Positions 16,606-25,166 of a DNA stretch of 64,000 bases are shown in pieces. Source of the DNA: CAMEON01 sp045531965. Its GTDB lineage: Bacteria; Bacillota; Clostridia; Oscillospirales; CAG-272. Both the position numbers and the translations under genes were made by a program. Within the stretch, counting starts at the first letter, position 1, and each line of letters starts with the position of its first letter. The DNA lies in assembly GCA_045531965.1 (NCBI GenBank), contig JAZSFA010000040.1, forward strand, positions 1 to 64,000, given 5' to 3'. The notes beneath the pieces were generated by a model, which worked only from the letters and a program-made list of their open reading frames with translations, was not told the origin of the DNA and searched no databases.

Positions 16606-17925
16606 TTAACTCTCTTTCCACGTTCCCGCCAAATGGTCAACAAACTGCTTAGCGGTGCGTCCCGAGATACCGCCGTGGCGAAGCTCCCAGCGGTTGGCTT
16701 CCCGGCGGAGGGTCTCCTCGTCGATATCAATCCCCTCGCGCTCGGCAAGGGTACGGACGATACTATAGAACAGTTCCCTGTCGGGGCTGGAGAAATTGAT
16801 GGTCACACCGAAACGTGCGGATAGTGAGAGCTTTTCCTCGATGGTATCCGAGCGGTGAATCTCCTGATCGGGATCGTGTTGCATATCAGCGCGGTCGCCC
16901 CAAGTCTCGCGGATGAGATGGCGGCGGTTAGAGGTGGCGTAGATCAGGACGTTTTCGGGGCGAGTCTCCACACCGCCTTCGATAACGGCCTTGAGAAACT
17001 TGTATTCGATCTCATGCTCCTCAAAGGAGAGGTCGTCCAGATAGATGATAAAGCGGTAGTTTCGATTCTTCACGGCGGCGATGACGGCAGAGAGGTCGCG
17101 GAACTGGTGCTTGTAGATCTCGATCATACGGAGGCCCTGGTCGTAGTATTCGTTCAAAACAGCCTTGATGCAGGAGGATTTTCCCGTACCCGCATCTCCG
17201 TAGAGCAGGACGTTGTTGGCGCGCTTCCCTTCGGCAAAGGCCTTGGTATTCGCCACCAACTGTGCCTTTTGATGCTCGTAGCCCACAAGGTCGGAAAGCC
17301 TGATGGGTTCGGCGTTGCTGACGGGCAAAAACTCTAATCCGTTCCCTTCGTTGCGGATGCGGAAGGCACGGTTGAGACCGAACATCCCCACACCGAAGCT
17401 ATGATAATGATCAAGGATCAAGTTTGACATCTCCCGCCCGTCTTTAGCCTCTGCCAGCATTTGGGACAAGGCTCTCACCTTTTCGCTGACGTTTTTGTTA
17501 TAGAGGCAGGCGCGTTTGGGGATGGCCTTGTAGTTGGTGATACGGGTGAAACAATCCACGCCAAGTTCTTTTTCGATCTTTGAGAAATCAAAGTGGAAAA
17601 GCTGACGAAACACCTCAAAGTCCTGCTCGGCAAACTCATGGACACTTCCCCGCTCGCGGTTGTCAGCACGCTCTGCAGTCAAAGTGAAGGAGTTTTCATT
17701 GGTGACCAGCAGGAAGGTGAGATAGTTCTGCCAGAGGTTGCCGTCGAAGCCGTAGGCGGTGGAGAGGTCAAGGAGCCGCTTGATCTGGGTATAAATCTTG
17801 TGGGTGGCGGTGTCCTTGTCCATGGTTTCACGATCAACGGCCTCAAAGATGCGGGCGATTTCCTCCAAAATGGAATCGCCGCCAAGGTCTGAATAGAGCA
17901 GGAGGCGGGCGGTGAGTTTATACAT
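16606..17925 (-). CDS. DUF815-type AAA ATPase
   Basis: The 439-residue protein is half helical N-terminal region and half AAA module: Walker A GDAGTGKSS near residue 245, Walker B FIIYLDDLSF near 292, and a sensor-like YATSNRRHL stretch. This matches the DUF815 family (loosely related to DnaA/IstB-like ATPases), widespread in Firmicutes but without an assigned function. It has no membrane segments. AGGTG lies before the ATG. It sits between leuB and ilvA, bracketed by family A repeats, so its presence in the amino acid cluster may be incidental. Confidence 0.82.
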   Translation of the reverse strand: MYKLTARLLLYSDLGGDSILEEIARIFEAVDRETMDKDTATHKIYTQIKRLLDLSTAYGFDGNLWQNYLTFLLVTNENSFTLTAERADNRERGSVHEFAEQDFEVFRQLFHFDFSKIEKELGVDCFTRITNYKAIPKRACLYNKNVSEKVRALSQMLAEAKDGREMSNLILDHYHSFGVGMFGLNRAFRIRNEGNGLEFLPVSNAEPIRLSDLVGYEHQKAQLVANTKAFAEGKRANNVLLYGDAGTGKSSCIKAVLNEYYDQGLRMIEIYKHQFRDLSAVIAAVKNRNYRFIIYLDDLSFEEHEIEYKFLKAVIEGGVETRPENVLIYATSNRRHLIRETWGDRADMQHDPDQEIHRSDTIEEKLSLSARFGVTINFSSPDRELFYSIVRTLAEREGIDIDEETLRREANRWELRHGGISGRTAKQFVDHLAGTWKES

Positions 17926-17960
17926 ATGAGCACCTGCAATTCATGTATTTTGATAGTAAC

Positions 17961-17985
17961 GGGCGAACGCAGTTCGCCCCTACGA
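17961..17985. repeat. Family B short palindromic repeat, copy 2
   Basis: GGGCGAAC-GCA-GTTCGCCC at 17961-17979 followed by CTACG, in the same orientation as the copy at 16410. It lies between leuB and the DUF815 gene next to a family A hairpin. Confidence 0.7.
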
Positions 17986-17994
17986 AAAATCGGG

Positions 17995-18101
17995 ATTTGA
18001 TCTCTTGATCCATTCTTTTTATTAAAAGTTTTTGGAGGTCTCGGAACCTTTTTGCAAAAGGTTCCGAGTGGGATCAAGGGGCAACGCCCCTTGCGTACTC
18101 C
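17995..18101 (-). repeat. Family A hairpin repeat, copy 3 (leuB-DUF815 gap)
   Basis: Immediately after the leuB stop on the minus strand: GGAGTACGC, AAGGGGC-GTT-GCCCCTT (18092-18076), then CTCGGAACCTTTT / AAAAGGTTCCGAG (18068-18040), GACCTCCAAAAACTTTTAAT and an AT-rich tail. It is the fullest copy and best shows the layout of the family. Confidence 0.82.
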
Positions 18102-19175
18102 TTACAGTCTCTTGATGATCTCCTCGGTCATGGCCTTGCAGCCGATGGGGGTGGCACCGCTGTCGCCCACGATGTCGGCAGTGCGGATGCCGTCGGCCAG
18201 CACCTTGTCGATGGCGGCTTCAATGCAATCAGCTTCGTCATTGAGATCAAAGGCGTAGCGGAGCATCATGGCGGCGGAGAGGATAGTGGCGATGGGGTTG
18301 GCCTTGTCCTGACCCGCAATGTCGGGGGCAGAGCCGTGGATGGGCTCGTAGAGGCCGCACTTGGAGTCGCCCAGGGAGGCAGAAGCCAACAGGCCGATGG
18401 AGCCTGTGATCTGGGAGGCCTCGTCGGAGAGGATGTCGCCGAACATATTGGAGGTCACCACAACATCAAAGCGGGAGGGATCGCGGACGAGCTGCATGGC
18501 GGCGTTGTCCACCAGCATATCCTCGCAGGTCACATCGGGATACTGCTCACCGATGCGGTGAACCGTTTCTCTCCACAGGCGGGAGGTCTCCAGCACGTTG
18601 GCCTTGTCGATGCTGATGACCGATCCGCGACGCTTGCGGGCTGCCTCAAAAGCCATGCGGGCGATACGCTCGATCTCCATGACGCTGTATGCCTCGGTGT
18701 CATATGCCTCGGGGCCGTACTTGCCTTCTCGCCTGCCGCGCTCACCGAAGTAAATACCGCCCGTCAGCTCACGGACGATGACCATGTCAAAGCCGCGGTC
18801 GATGATATCGGGACGGAGGGTGCAGGCGGATTTCAGCGCAGGATAGATCTTGGCGGGGCGCAGGTTAGTATACACGCCGAGGGCGGCGCGCAGACCAAGC
18901 AGCGCCTTTTCGGGGCGGATGTTACCGGGCAGGGTGTCCCACTTGGGTCCGCCCACGGCACCGAGCAGAACGCTGTCGCTTTTCTTACAGCCCTCCACGG
19001 TCTCCTCGGGGAGAGGCTTGCCCGTGGCGTCGATGGCGCAGCCACCTGCCAGATATTCGGTAAAATTAAAGGTATGACCGTACTTTTCGCCGATCTTTTG
19101 GAGGACGGCAACCGCGCCGTCCACGATCTCAGGGCCGATACCGTCACCCTTGATGAGAGCAATATTGTAGTTCAT
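18102..19175 (-). CDS. leuB: 3-isopropylmalate dehydrogenase
   Basis: LeuB oxidatively decarboxylates 3-isopropylmalate to 2-oxoisocaproate. The 357-residue protein shows the KGDGIGPEIV start, the VVRELTGGIYFG substrate loop, metal-binding acids in NMFGDILSDEAS, and the NAD-binding EPIHGSAPDIAG near residue 280, which is the NAD-specific IPMDH signature. AAAGGGG precedes the ATG, directly after leuD (2-base gap). Confidence 0.97.
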   Translation of the reverse strand: MNYNIALIKGDGIGPEIVDGAVAVLQKIGEKYGHTFNFTEYLAGGCAIDATGKPLPEETVEGCKKSDSVLLGAVGGPKWDTLPGNIRPEKALLGLRAALGVYTNLRPAKIYPALKSACTLRPDIIDRGFDMVIVRELTGGIYFGERGRREGKYGPEAYDTEAYSVMEIERIARMAFEAARKRRGSVISIDKANVLETSRLWRETVHRIGEQYPDVTCEDMLVDNAAMQLVRDPSRFDVVVTSNMFGDILSDEASQITGSIGLLASASLGDSKCGLYEPIHGSAPDIAGQDKANPIATILSAAMMLRYAFDLNDEADCIEAAIDKVLADGIRTADIVGDSGATPIGCKAMTEEIIKRL

Positions 19176-19177
19176 GA

Positions 19178-19675
19178 TTATTCCCCTTTCGCTTGCTTTG
19201 CCTTGAGATAAGGCAGAAGTCCGCCGTTTTCGATGATGCCGTTGATGAAGGCGGGGAAAGCGGTGGCCTTGAAGGTCTCACCCGTCGTGAGGTCGGTGAT
19301 CACACCCGTGTCAAAATCCACGGTAACCTCGTCACCCGCGTTGATCTTCTCTGCCGCCTCGGGACATTCCAAAATGGGGAAGCCGATGTTGATGGCGTTA
19401 CGGTAGAAAATGCGGGCGAAGCTGGCGGCGATGACGCAGGAAATACCCGCGGCGCGGATGGAGATGGGGGCGTGCTCACGGGAGGAGCCGCAGCCGAAGT
19501 TGGCGCCGCCCACCATGATGTCGCCCGACTTGACGTTGCTGACGAAATCGGCATCGATGTCCTCCATGCAGTGCTTGGCGAGTTCTGCGGGAGAGGGGGC
19601 GTTGAGGTAACGGGCGGGGATGATGACGTCGGTGTCCACGTTGTCACCGTATTTGAAAACTTTTCCTTGTACCAT
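19178..19675 (-). CDS. leuD: 3-isopropylmalate dehydratase, small subunit
   Basis: The 165-residue swivelling domain of isopropylmalate isomerase has FKYGDNVDTDVIIPARYL at the N-terminus and the GGANFGCGSSREHAP loop typical of LeuD/aconitase domain 4. It works as a heterodimer with LeuC. The length is that of the short LeuD type found with 420-residue LeuC in Clostridia and archaea. GGAGGG precedes the ATG; 13 bases separate it from leuC. Confidence 0.96.
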   Translation of the reverse strand: MVQGKVFKYGDNVDTDVIIPARYLNAPSPAELAKHCMEDIDADFVSNVKSGDIMVGGANFGCGSSREHAPISIRAAGISCVIAASFARIFYRNAINIGFPILECPEAAEKINAGDEVTVDFDTGVITDLTTGETFKATAFPAFINGIIENGGLLPYLKAKQAKGE

Positions 19676-19688
19676 AATAGTTCCCTCC

Positions 19689-20951
19689 TCAGTTCAGATC
19701 GTTGGGGTCTGCCACGCAACCCGCGACAGCCGAAGCGGCGGCCACGGCAGGGCTTGCCAGAATGACTTCACTCTTGACGTGACCCATGCGACCCACGAAG
19801 TTACGGTTGGTGGTGGTAACGGCGCGCTCGCCTGCCGCCATACAGCCCATGTGACCGCCCAGGCAGGGGCCACAGGTGGGGGTGGAAACAGCGCAACCTG
19901 CGGTGATGAAAATCTCGGTCAGACCCTCGGTGATGCACTGCATATACACCTCCTGGGTGGCGGGGATGACGATACAGCGGATGCCGTCAGCCACCTTGCG
20001 ACCCTTCAGGATCTCGGCGGCGATACGCATATCCGAGATACGGCCGTTGGTGCAGGAGCCGATGACCACCTGGTCGATGGGCATACCCTTGACCTCGTCC
20101 ACGGTCTTGGTATTGGAGGGCAGGTGAGGCAGAGAGACGGTGGGCTTGAGGGTGGACAGATCGATGGTCACTTCCCTTTCGTACTCGGCGTCGGGATCGG
20201 CCTCGTAGATCTTCACGGGACGGGTGAAGCGACCTTTGATGTAGTCCAAGGTCTTGTCGTCCACGGGGAAAATGCCGTTCTTGCCGCCTGCTTCGATGGC
20301 CATGTTGGCGATGGTGAAGCGGTCGTCCATGGACAACTCGCTGACGCCTTCGCCCGTAAACTCGATGGACTTATAAAGGGCGCCGTCCACGCCGATCATA
20401 CCGATGAGGTGGAGAATCACGTCCTTACCGCTGACGTGCTTGTTAAATTTGCCCACCAGGTTGACCTTGATGGCGGCGGGAACCTTGAACCAGTTCTCTC
20501 CCGCGATCATGCCTGCGGCCATGTCGGTGGAGCCAACACCCGTGGAGAAGGCACCCAACGCGCCGTAGGTGCAGGTATGGGAGTCTGCGCCGATGATACA
20601 ATCACCGGGGCCGACGATGCCCTTTTCGGGGAGGAGGGCGTGCTCGATGCCCACCTGACCCACGTCATAGAAGTGGGTGATGTTATGCTTTTTGGCAAAG
20701 TTACGCGCGGTGGCGCAAAGCTCGGCGGATTTGATGTCCTTGCAGGGGGTGTAGTGGTCGAGGACGATGGCGATCTTATCCTTGTCGAACACGCGGTCAA
20801 AGCCCGCCTTTTCAAAAACGTCGATAGCGACGGGGGTGGTGACGTCGTTGCCGAGGACAATATCCAGCTTGGCCTCGATGAGGTCACCTGCTTTTACGGA
20901 ATCCAAGCCTGCGTGAGCGGCGAGGATCTTTTGTGTCATGGTCATGCCCAT
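19689..20951 (-). CDS. leuC: 3-isopropylmalate dehydratase, large subunit
   Basis: LeuC holds the [4Fe-4S] cluster, with ligands visible as Cys in GSCTNGR (about residue 300) and the pair in TCGPCLGG (about 360). The ADSHTCTYGALGAF active-site motif is present. At 420 residues it is the short form matching LeuD next door. AAAGGAGA precedes the ATG, which lies within the last codons of the preceding membrane gene (10-base overlap). Confidence 0.96.
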   Translation of the reverse strand: MGMTMTQKILAAHAGLDSVKAGDLIEAKLDIVLGNDVTTPVAIDVFEKAGFDRVFDKDKIAIVLDHYTPCKDIKSAELCATARNFAKKHNITHFYDVGQVGIEHALLPEKGIVGPGDCIIGADSHTCTYGALGAFSTGVGSTDMAAGMIAGENWFKVPAAIKVNLVGKFNKHVSGKDVILHLIGMIGVDGALYKSIEFTGEGVSELSMDDRFTIANMAIEAGGKNGIFPVDDKTLDYIKGRFTRPVKIYEADPDAEYEREVTIDLSTLKPTVSLPHLPSNTKTVDEVKGMPIDQVVIGSCTNGRISDMRIAAEILKGRKVADGIRCIVIPATQEVYMQCITEGLTEIFITAGCAVSTPTCGPCLGGHMGCMAAGERAVTTTNRNFVGRMGHVKSEVILASPAVAAASAVAGCVADPNDLN

Positions 20952-21433
20952 GGGTCATTCTCCTTTTCTACATAATTGCCGATGCGTCCGTTCCAGAAGG
21001 AGCGGATGAACTGTCTGTTTTTATCTGTTTTTTGAATGCAAATATAACCGTCTTTTCTGATGCGCTCATTTCCATGTCGGCTGTTGCCATCGACGAAAAC
21101 AAAATACGTTGCATCACGGGATAGCGTGGTGACCTCAATTTTCTCTATGTCCTCGATCTTCACTTCTTTTTTGAACCCCAAAAACAAGCCTTTTCTTTTC
21201 AGCGTACCGTTTTCATACCATACGAGGCAAGACAACCGATTGATGATGAAAAGAAAGACCGCAATGATCAGAGTTACTAACAGGCACATACCAAACATGA
21301 CAATGTCATACGTCGTGGCAAACCGAGAAGCAATGGTTTGGATCTCAAGCGGCATCATGGCGATCAGGGCAATGATAAAAATCACACCGAAGATCAGCCA
21401 AAATTTTGAAGACACGATCTTTTTGCTTTTCAT
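20942..21433 (-). CDS. Unknown two-helix membrane protein with a PH-like C-terminal region
   Basis: The 163-residue protein has two hydrophobic segments (about residues 10-27 and 43-65), then a beta-rich tail (VWYENGTLKRKGLFLG, VKIEDIEKIEV, TYFVFVDG, GYICIQKT) reminiscent of bacterial PH-like/DUF304-type membrane proteins. I do not recognise a named family. It is embedded between leuA (7-base gap) and leuC (10-base overlap), so it is certainly cotranscribed. The ribosome site is weak, suggesting coupling to leuA translation. It has no obvious function in leucine synthesis. Confidence 0.7.
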   Translation of the reverse strand: MKSKKIVSSKFWLIFGVIFIIALIAMMPLEIQTIASRFATTYDIVMFGMCLLVTLIIAVFLFIINRLSCLVWYENGTLKRKGLFLGFKKEVKIEDIEKIEVTTLSRDATYFVFVDGNSRHGNERIRKDGYICIQKTDKNRQFIRSFWNGRIGNYVEKENDPWA

Positions 21434-21440
21434 GAGAGCA

Positions 21441-22970
21441 TTAACCCTGTGTTGCCATCAGCTTATTGATGGCGATGATATACGCCTTGATGGAGGCCTC
21501 GATGATGTCGGTGGAAAGGCCGCGGCCAACGTAAGTCTTGCCGCCCGAGGCGATGCGGATGGTGACGTCACCCAGGGTGTCCTTACCTTCGGAGATGGAG
21601 TGGATGTTGTAGATATCAAAGGTGCAGGCGGGGGGATTAACGATGCCGTCGATGGCCTTGAAGGCGGCGTCGATGGGGCCGTCACCCAGAGAGACGTTTT
21701 CAAACTTCTCTTCCCCGCGTTTGAGAGACACGGTACAGGTAGCGGTGGTGAAGTTGCTGGTGTGGACGGCGAACCAATCAAGCTCGAAGCCGCCCTCGAT
21801 CTCCACGTCGTCATCACGGGTCTTCTTGTGGAGGATGATGGCCTCGATGTCGGCGTCGCTGACCGTCTTTTTCTTGTCGCACAGCACCTTGAATTCGTCA
21901 AAGCATCTGAGCAATTCGTCGGCCTCCAGGTGGTAGCCCATCTCGGCAAGGTGGGACTCAAAGGCGTGCTTGCCCGAATGCTTACCCAGGACAATGTTAT
22001 TGGTCTGAATACCCACAGCCTCGGGGGTGAGGATCTCGTAAGTCAGCTTGTTTGCCAGCACACCGTGCTGGTGGATACCCGACTCATGGGCGAAGGCGTT
22101 CTTGCCCACGATGGGCTTATTGAGGGGGGCGGACTGACCGATGATGTTATAGACGGTCTTGCTGGCGCGCCAGATCTGGGTGGTGTCGATGCGGGTCTCC
22201 ACCTGATAGATGTCGGGGCGGGTGCGCATGGCCATGACCACTTCTTCGAGAGAAGTATTGCCCGCGCGTTCACCCAGACCGTTGATGGTACACTCGATCT
22301 GTCTCGCGCCGCCCAGCACGCCGCCCAGGGAGTTAGCAACCGCCATGCCCAGGTCGTTGTGGCAATGAACCGAAAATTCGATCTCATCGGCGCGATCCAC
22401 ACGAGCCATCAGGTACTCAATGAGTGCCTGCATCTCGGCAGGGGTGGTGTAGCCCACGGTGTCGGGGATATTCAGCACCTTGGCACCATTCTTTACGGCA
22501 AGATTGCACACCTTGACGAGAAAATCGGGGTCGGAGCGGGTGGCGTCCTCGCAGGAAAACTCGATGTTGGAGCAATATTTTGCGGCGTATGCGGTCATAG
22601 CAGCGGTCTTTTCCAGGACCTGATCCTCGGTCATACGGAGTTTGTATTGCATATGTAAGGGGGATGTGGCAATAAACAGGTGGATGCGGGGGTCAGCAGC
22701 ACCCTTGACGGCTTCCCAAGCAGCGTCCAGATCCTTGACGGCGGCGCGGGCAAGGGATGCGACCGAGCAATCCTTGACGGTCTCGGCAATGGTCTTGACC
22801 GACTCAAAGTCCCCGGGAGAGGAGATGGCGAAGCCCGCCTCGATCACGTCTACCTTGAGGCGTTCCAGGCATTTGGCGACCTCGATCTTCTCTTTCAGGT
22901 TCATGCTGCAACCGGGAGACTGCTCGCCGTCGCGGAGGGTAGTATCGAAAATTTTGACTTGTTTGTTCAT
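21441..22970 (-). CDS. leuA: 2-isopropylmalate synthase
   Basis: LeuA condenses acetyl-CoA with 2-oxoisovalerate, the committed step to leucine. The 509-residue protein has the DTTLRDGEQSPG motif at its start, the metal-binding HCHNDLGMA near residue 200, the GERAGNTSLEEV signature, and a full C-terminal regulatory domain (about 380-509), so leucine feedback inhibition is expected. Homocitrate or citramalate synthase is less likely given the leuCDB neighbours. AAAGGAGA precedes the ATG. A family A hairpin lies in the 123-base gap from ilvD. Confidence 0.95.
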   Translation of the reverse strand: MNKQVKIFDTTLRDGEQSPGCSMNLKEKIEVAKCLERLKVDVIEAGFAISSPGDFESVKTIAETVKDCSVASLARAAVKDLDAAWEAVKGAADPRIHLFIATSPLHMQYKLRMTEDQVLEKTAAMTAYAAKYCSNIEFSCEDATRSDPDFLVKVCNLAVKNGAKVLNIPDTVGYTTPAEMQALIEYLMARVDRADEIEFSVHCHNDLGMAVANSLGGVLGGARQIECTINGLGERAGNTSLEEVVMAMRTRPDIYQVETRIDTTQIWRASKTVYNIIGQSAPLNKPIVGKNAFAHESGIHQHGVLANKLTYEILTPEAVGIQTNNIVLGKHSGKHAFESHLAEMGYHLEADELLRCFDEFKVLCDKKKTVSDADIEAIILHKKTRDDDVEIEGGFELDWFAVHTSNFTTATCTVSLKRGEEKFENVSLGDGPIDAAFKAIDGIVNPPACTFDIYNIHSISEGKDTLGDVTIRIASGGKTYVGRGLSTDIIEASIKAYIIAINKLMATQG

Positions 22971-23029
22971 GGGGTGATTCTCCTTTGGGAAAGGCGGATA
23001 TACATAACTCTCGAAGTTATGCCCTATCT

Positions 23030-23093
23030 CCTTTTCTTAAAAGTTTTTGGAAGTCAAGAAACCTTTTTTCAAAAAGGTTTCTTGCGTACTCCT
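23030..23093 (-). repeat. Family A hairpin repeat, copy 4 (ilvD-leuA gap)
   Basis: After the ilvD stop on the minus strand: GGAGTACGC, then AAGAAACCTTTTT / AAAAAGGTTTCTT (23083-23056), then GACTTCCAAAAACTTTTAAG. The middle GGGGC hairpin present in copies 1 and 3 is absent. Confidence 0.8.
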
Positions 23094-24755
23094 TCAATTC
23101 AAAATCGCGCCCTTATCGGCGGAAGACACCATCTTGGCGTATCTTGCAAGATAGCCCGTCTTGACCTTGGGCCCGGGGCAGACCCACGCGGCACGGCGGG
23201 CGGCCAGCTCTTCGTCCGAGACCTTCAGCACAACAGAGCAGTTCTTGATGTCAATAGAAATGATATCCCCCTCTTGTACCAGGGCGATGTTACCGCCTGC
23301 GGCGGCCTCGGGGCTGACGTGACCGATGGCCGCACCTCGAGTCGCACCCGAGAAGCGTCCGTCGGTGATGAGAGCTACGGATTCACCCAACCCCATGCCG
23401 CAGATGGCGGAGGTGGGGTTCAGCATCTCTCTCATGCCGGGACCGCCCTTGGGACCCTCATAGCGGATAACCACCACGTCGCCCGACTTGATCTTACCCG
23501 CATAGATAGACTTGATGGCATCTTCTTCGGAGTCAAAGACGCGGGCTGGGCCTTCGTGCTGCATCATCTCGGGAGCCACGGCGGACTGCTTGACCACGCA
23601 ACCGTCAGGGGCGAGGTTGCCCTTCAGAACGGCGATACCGCCACTTTGGGAATAGGGATTTTCAATAGGACGGATGATCTCGGGGTCACGGTTGATGACA
23701 CCCTCAAGATTTTCAGCCATGGTCTTGCCCGTAACGGTCATCACGTCGGTGTGGAGCAGATCCTTCTTGGTCAGCTCCTTCATAACGGCCCACACGCCGC
23801 CTGCTCTGTCAAGATCCTCCATGAAGGTGTCGCCTGCGGGAGCCAAATGGCAGAGGTTGGGAGTACGGGCGCTGATGGCGTTGGAGTAGTCCAGGTTAAT
23901 CTCCACCCCTGCTTCGTGAGCGATGGCGGGCAGGTGGAGCATGGTGTTGGTAGAGCATCCCAGAGCCATGTCCACGGTCTCGGCGTTTTCAAATGCCTTA
24001 TGGGTCATGATGTCACGGGGACGGATGTCCTGCTCGATGAGCTTCATGATCTGCATACCCGTCTCCTTGGCAAGGCGGATGCGGGCAGACAGGGGGGCGG
24101 GAATTGTACCGTTGCCTCGAAGTGCCATACCGATAGCCTCGGTGAGGCAGTTCATGGAGTTGGCGGTATACATACCCGAGCAGGAGCCGCAGGAGGGGCA
24201 GGCGTTGCGCTCATAGTTGTCCACGCCTTCCTCGTCCATCTTGCCTGCGTGATACGCGCCCACTGCCTCAAACATATGGGAGAGGCAAGTGCGGCGACCA
24301 TCATCCAGATGACCCGCCAGCATGGGACCGCCCGAGCAGAAGATGGTAGGAATATTGAGGCGCGCGGCGGCCATGAGCAGGCCGGGCACGTTCTTATCAC
24401 AGTTGGGGATCATGACCAGACCGTCAAACTGGTGTGCCATGACCATGGCCTCGGTGGAATCTGCGATGAGGTCGCGGGTGACGAGGGAATATTTCATGCC
24501 CACGTGACCCATAGCGATACCGTCGCACACGGCGATGGCGGGAAACATGATAGGCGTACCGCCTGCGGCGCGAACGCCTGCCTTGACGGCTTCCTCGATC
24601 TTATCGAGATTCATGTGACCGGGGACGATCTCGTTATAAGAGCTGACAATGCCCACGAGAGGGCGGCTCATTTCTTCCTTGGTCAGACCCAAGGCATACA
24701 TTAAGGAGCGGTTAGGAGCGCGCTCCACGCCTTTTTTGACGTTATCGGAAATCAT
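23094..24755 (-). CDS. ilvD: Dihydroxy-acid dehydratase
   Basis: IlvD dehydrates dihydroxyisovalerate and dihydroxymethylvalerate to the oxo acids preceding valine, leucine and isoleucine. The 553-residue protein has the iron-sulfur ligands in CDKNVPG (near residue 120) and CPSCGSCSGMYTANSM (near 190), and the C-terminal GRFSGATRG motif. Length and sequence fit the Clostridial type. AAAGGA precedes the ATG. A repeat-filled 411-base gap lies upstream, between it and ilvC. Confidence 0.96.
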   Translation of the reverse strand: MISDNVKKGVERAPNRSLMYALGLTKEEMSRPLVGIVSSYNEIVPGHMNLDKIEEAVKAGVRAAGGTPIMFPAIAVCDGIAMGHVGMKYSLVTRDLIADSTEAMVMAHQFDGLVMIPNCDKNVPGLLMAAARLNIPTIFCSGGPMLAGHLDDGRRTCLSHMFEAVGAYHAGKMDEEGVDNYERNACPSCGSCSGMYTANSMNCLTEAIGMALRGNGTIPAPLSARIRLAKETGMQIMKLIEQDIRPRDIMTHKAFENAETVDMALGCSTNTMLHLPAIAHEAGVEINLDYSNAISARTPNLCHLAPAGDTFMEDLDRAGGVWAVMKELTKKDLLHTDVMTVTGKTMAENLEGVINRDPEIIRPIENPYSQSGGIAVLKGNLAPDGCVVKQSAVAPEMMQHEGPARVFDSEEDAIKSIYAGKIKSGDVVVIRYEGPKGGPGMREMLNPTSAICGMGLGESVALITDGRFSGATRGAAIGHVSPEAAAGGNIALVQEGDIISIDIKNCSVVLKVSDEELAARRAAWVCPGPKVKTGYLARYAKMVSSADKGAILN

Positions 24756-24842
24756 GGTTACTATTCCTTTCTATGTTGATGGGTTGATATGCAACGGGAA
24801 AAGCAAAATGGTTGTTTTGCTTTTGCGGTCGGATATCAATCA

Positions 24843-24965
24843 TATGGTATATTTCGCTACGTGAAATAAATTGACTACCTCATCCGCCGCCCGTCGCAGA
24901 GCCGGGCGGCACCTTCCCCAACCGGGGAAGGCTCAATCTGTACATTTCCCTACGGGAAATGCTCA
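24843..24965. repeat. Composite array of four short hairpins (ilvC-ilvD gap)
   Basis: Four palindromes follow each other: TATTTCGC-TAC-GTGAAATA (24850-24868), GCCGCCCG...CGGGCGGC (24886-24910), CTTCCCC-AACC-GGGGAAG (24913-24930) and CATTTCCC-TAC-GGGAAATG (24943-24961). Two share a TAC loop. The ordered block looks like a modular mobile repeat, and I believe similar blocks are common in Clostridial intergenic DNA. No gene lies in 24756-25166; 24966-25080 shows nothing else clear. Confidence 0.65.
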
Positions 24966-25069
24966 TTCAAATTGACTTGTGGGGTTGGGCCCCCACTCGG
25001 GCTTCAAAGGCGCGGTCCGTTATGATCAGAACTTCCCTCGACGGATCAAGAAATCACCATTTCCATATT

Positions 25070-25166
25070 GGGCATCCGATCTCTTAGTCAATTCCTTTTT
25101 ATTAAAGGTTTTGAGGGGGTCGAGGGGGAACTTTTTCAAAAGTTCCCCCTTGCGTACTCCCCATTC
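25070..25166 (-). repeat. Family A hairpin repeat, copy 5 (ilvC-ilvD gap)
   Basis: After the ilvC stop on the minus strand: GGGGAGTACGC, then AGGGGGAACTTTT / AAAAGTTCCCCCT (25150-25123), CGACCCCCTCAAAACCTTTAATAAA and an AT-rich tail. Stem sequence differs from other copies on both arms, i.e. with compensatory changes. Confidence 0.8.

Noticed and set aside
22978..23040. T-box or attenuator before leuA
   Set aside because: Only a 6-bp ATAACT/AGTTAT hairpin and a family A repeat are present; no specifier region, T-box core motif or leader peptide was found.
21060..24704. Long plus-strand frames (532 and 674 codons) opposite leuA and ilvD
   Set aside because: They are antisense shadows of clearly recognised enzymes, lack ribosome sites, and translate to biased Gly/His/Asp/Val sequence.
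24843..24965. CRISPR array
   Set aside because: The palindromes differ from each other and there are no equal-length spacers between identical repeats.
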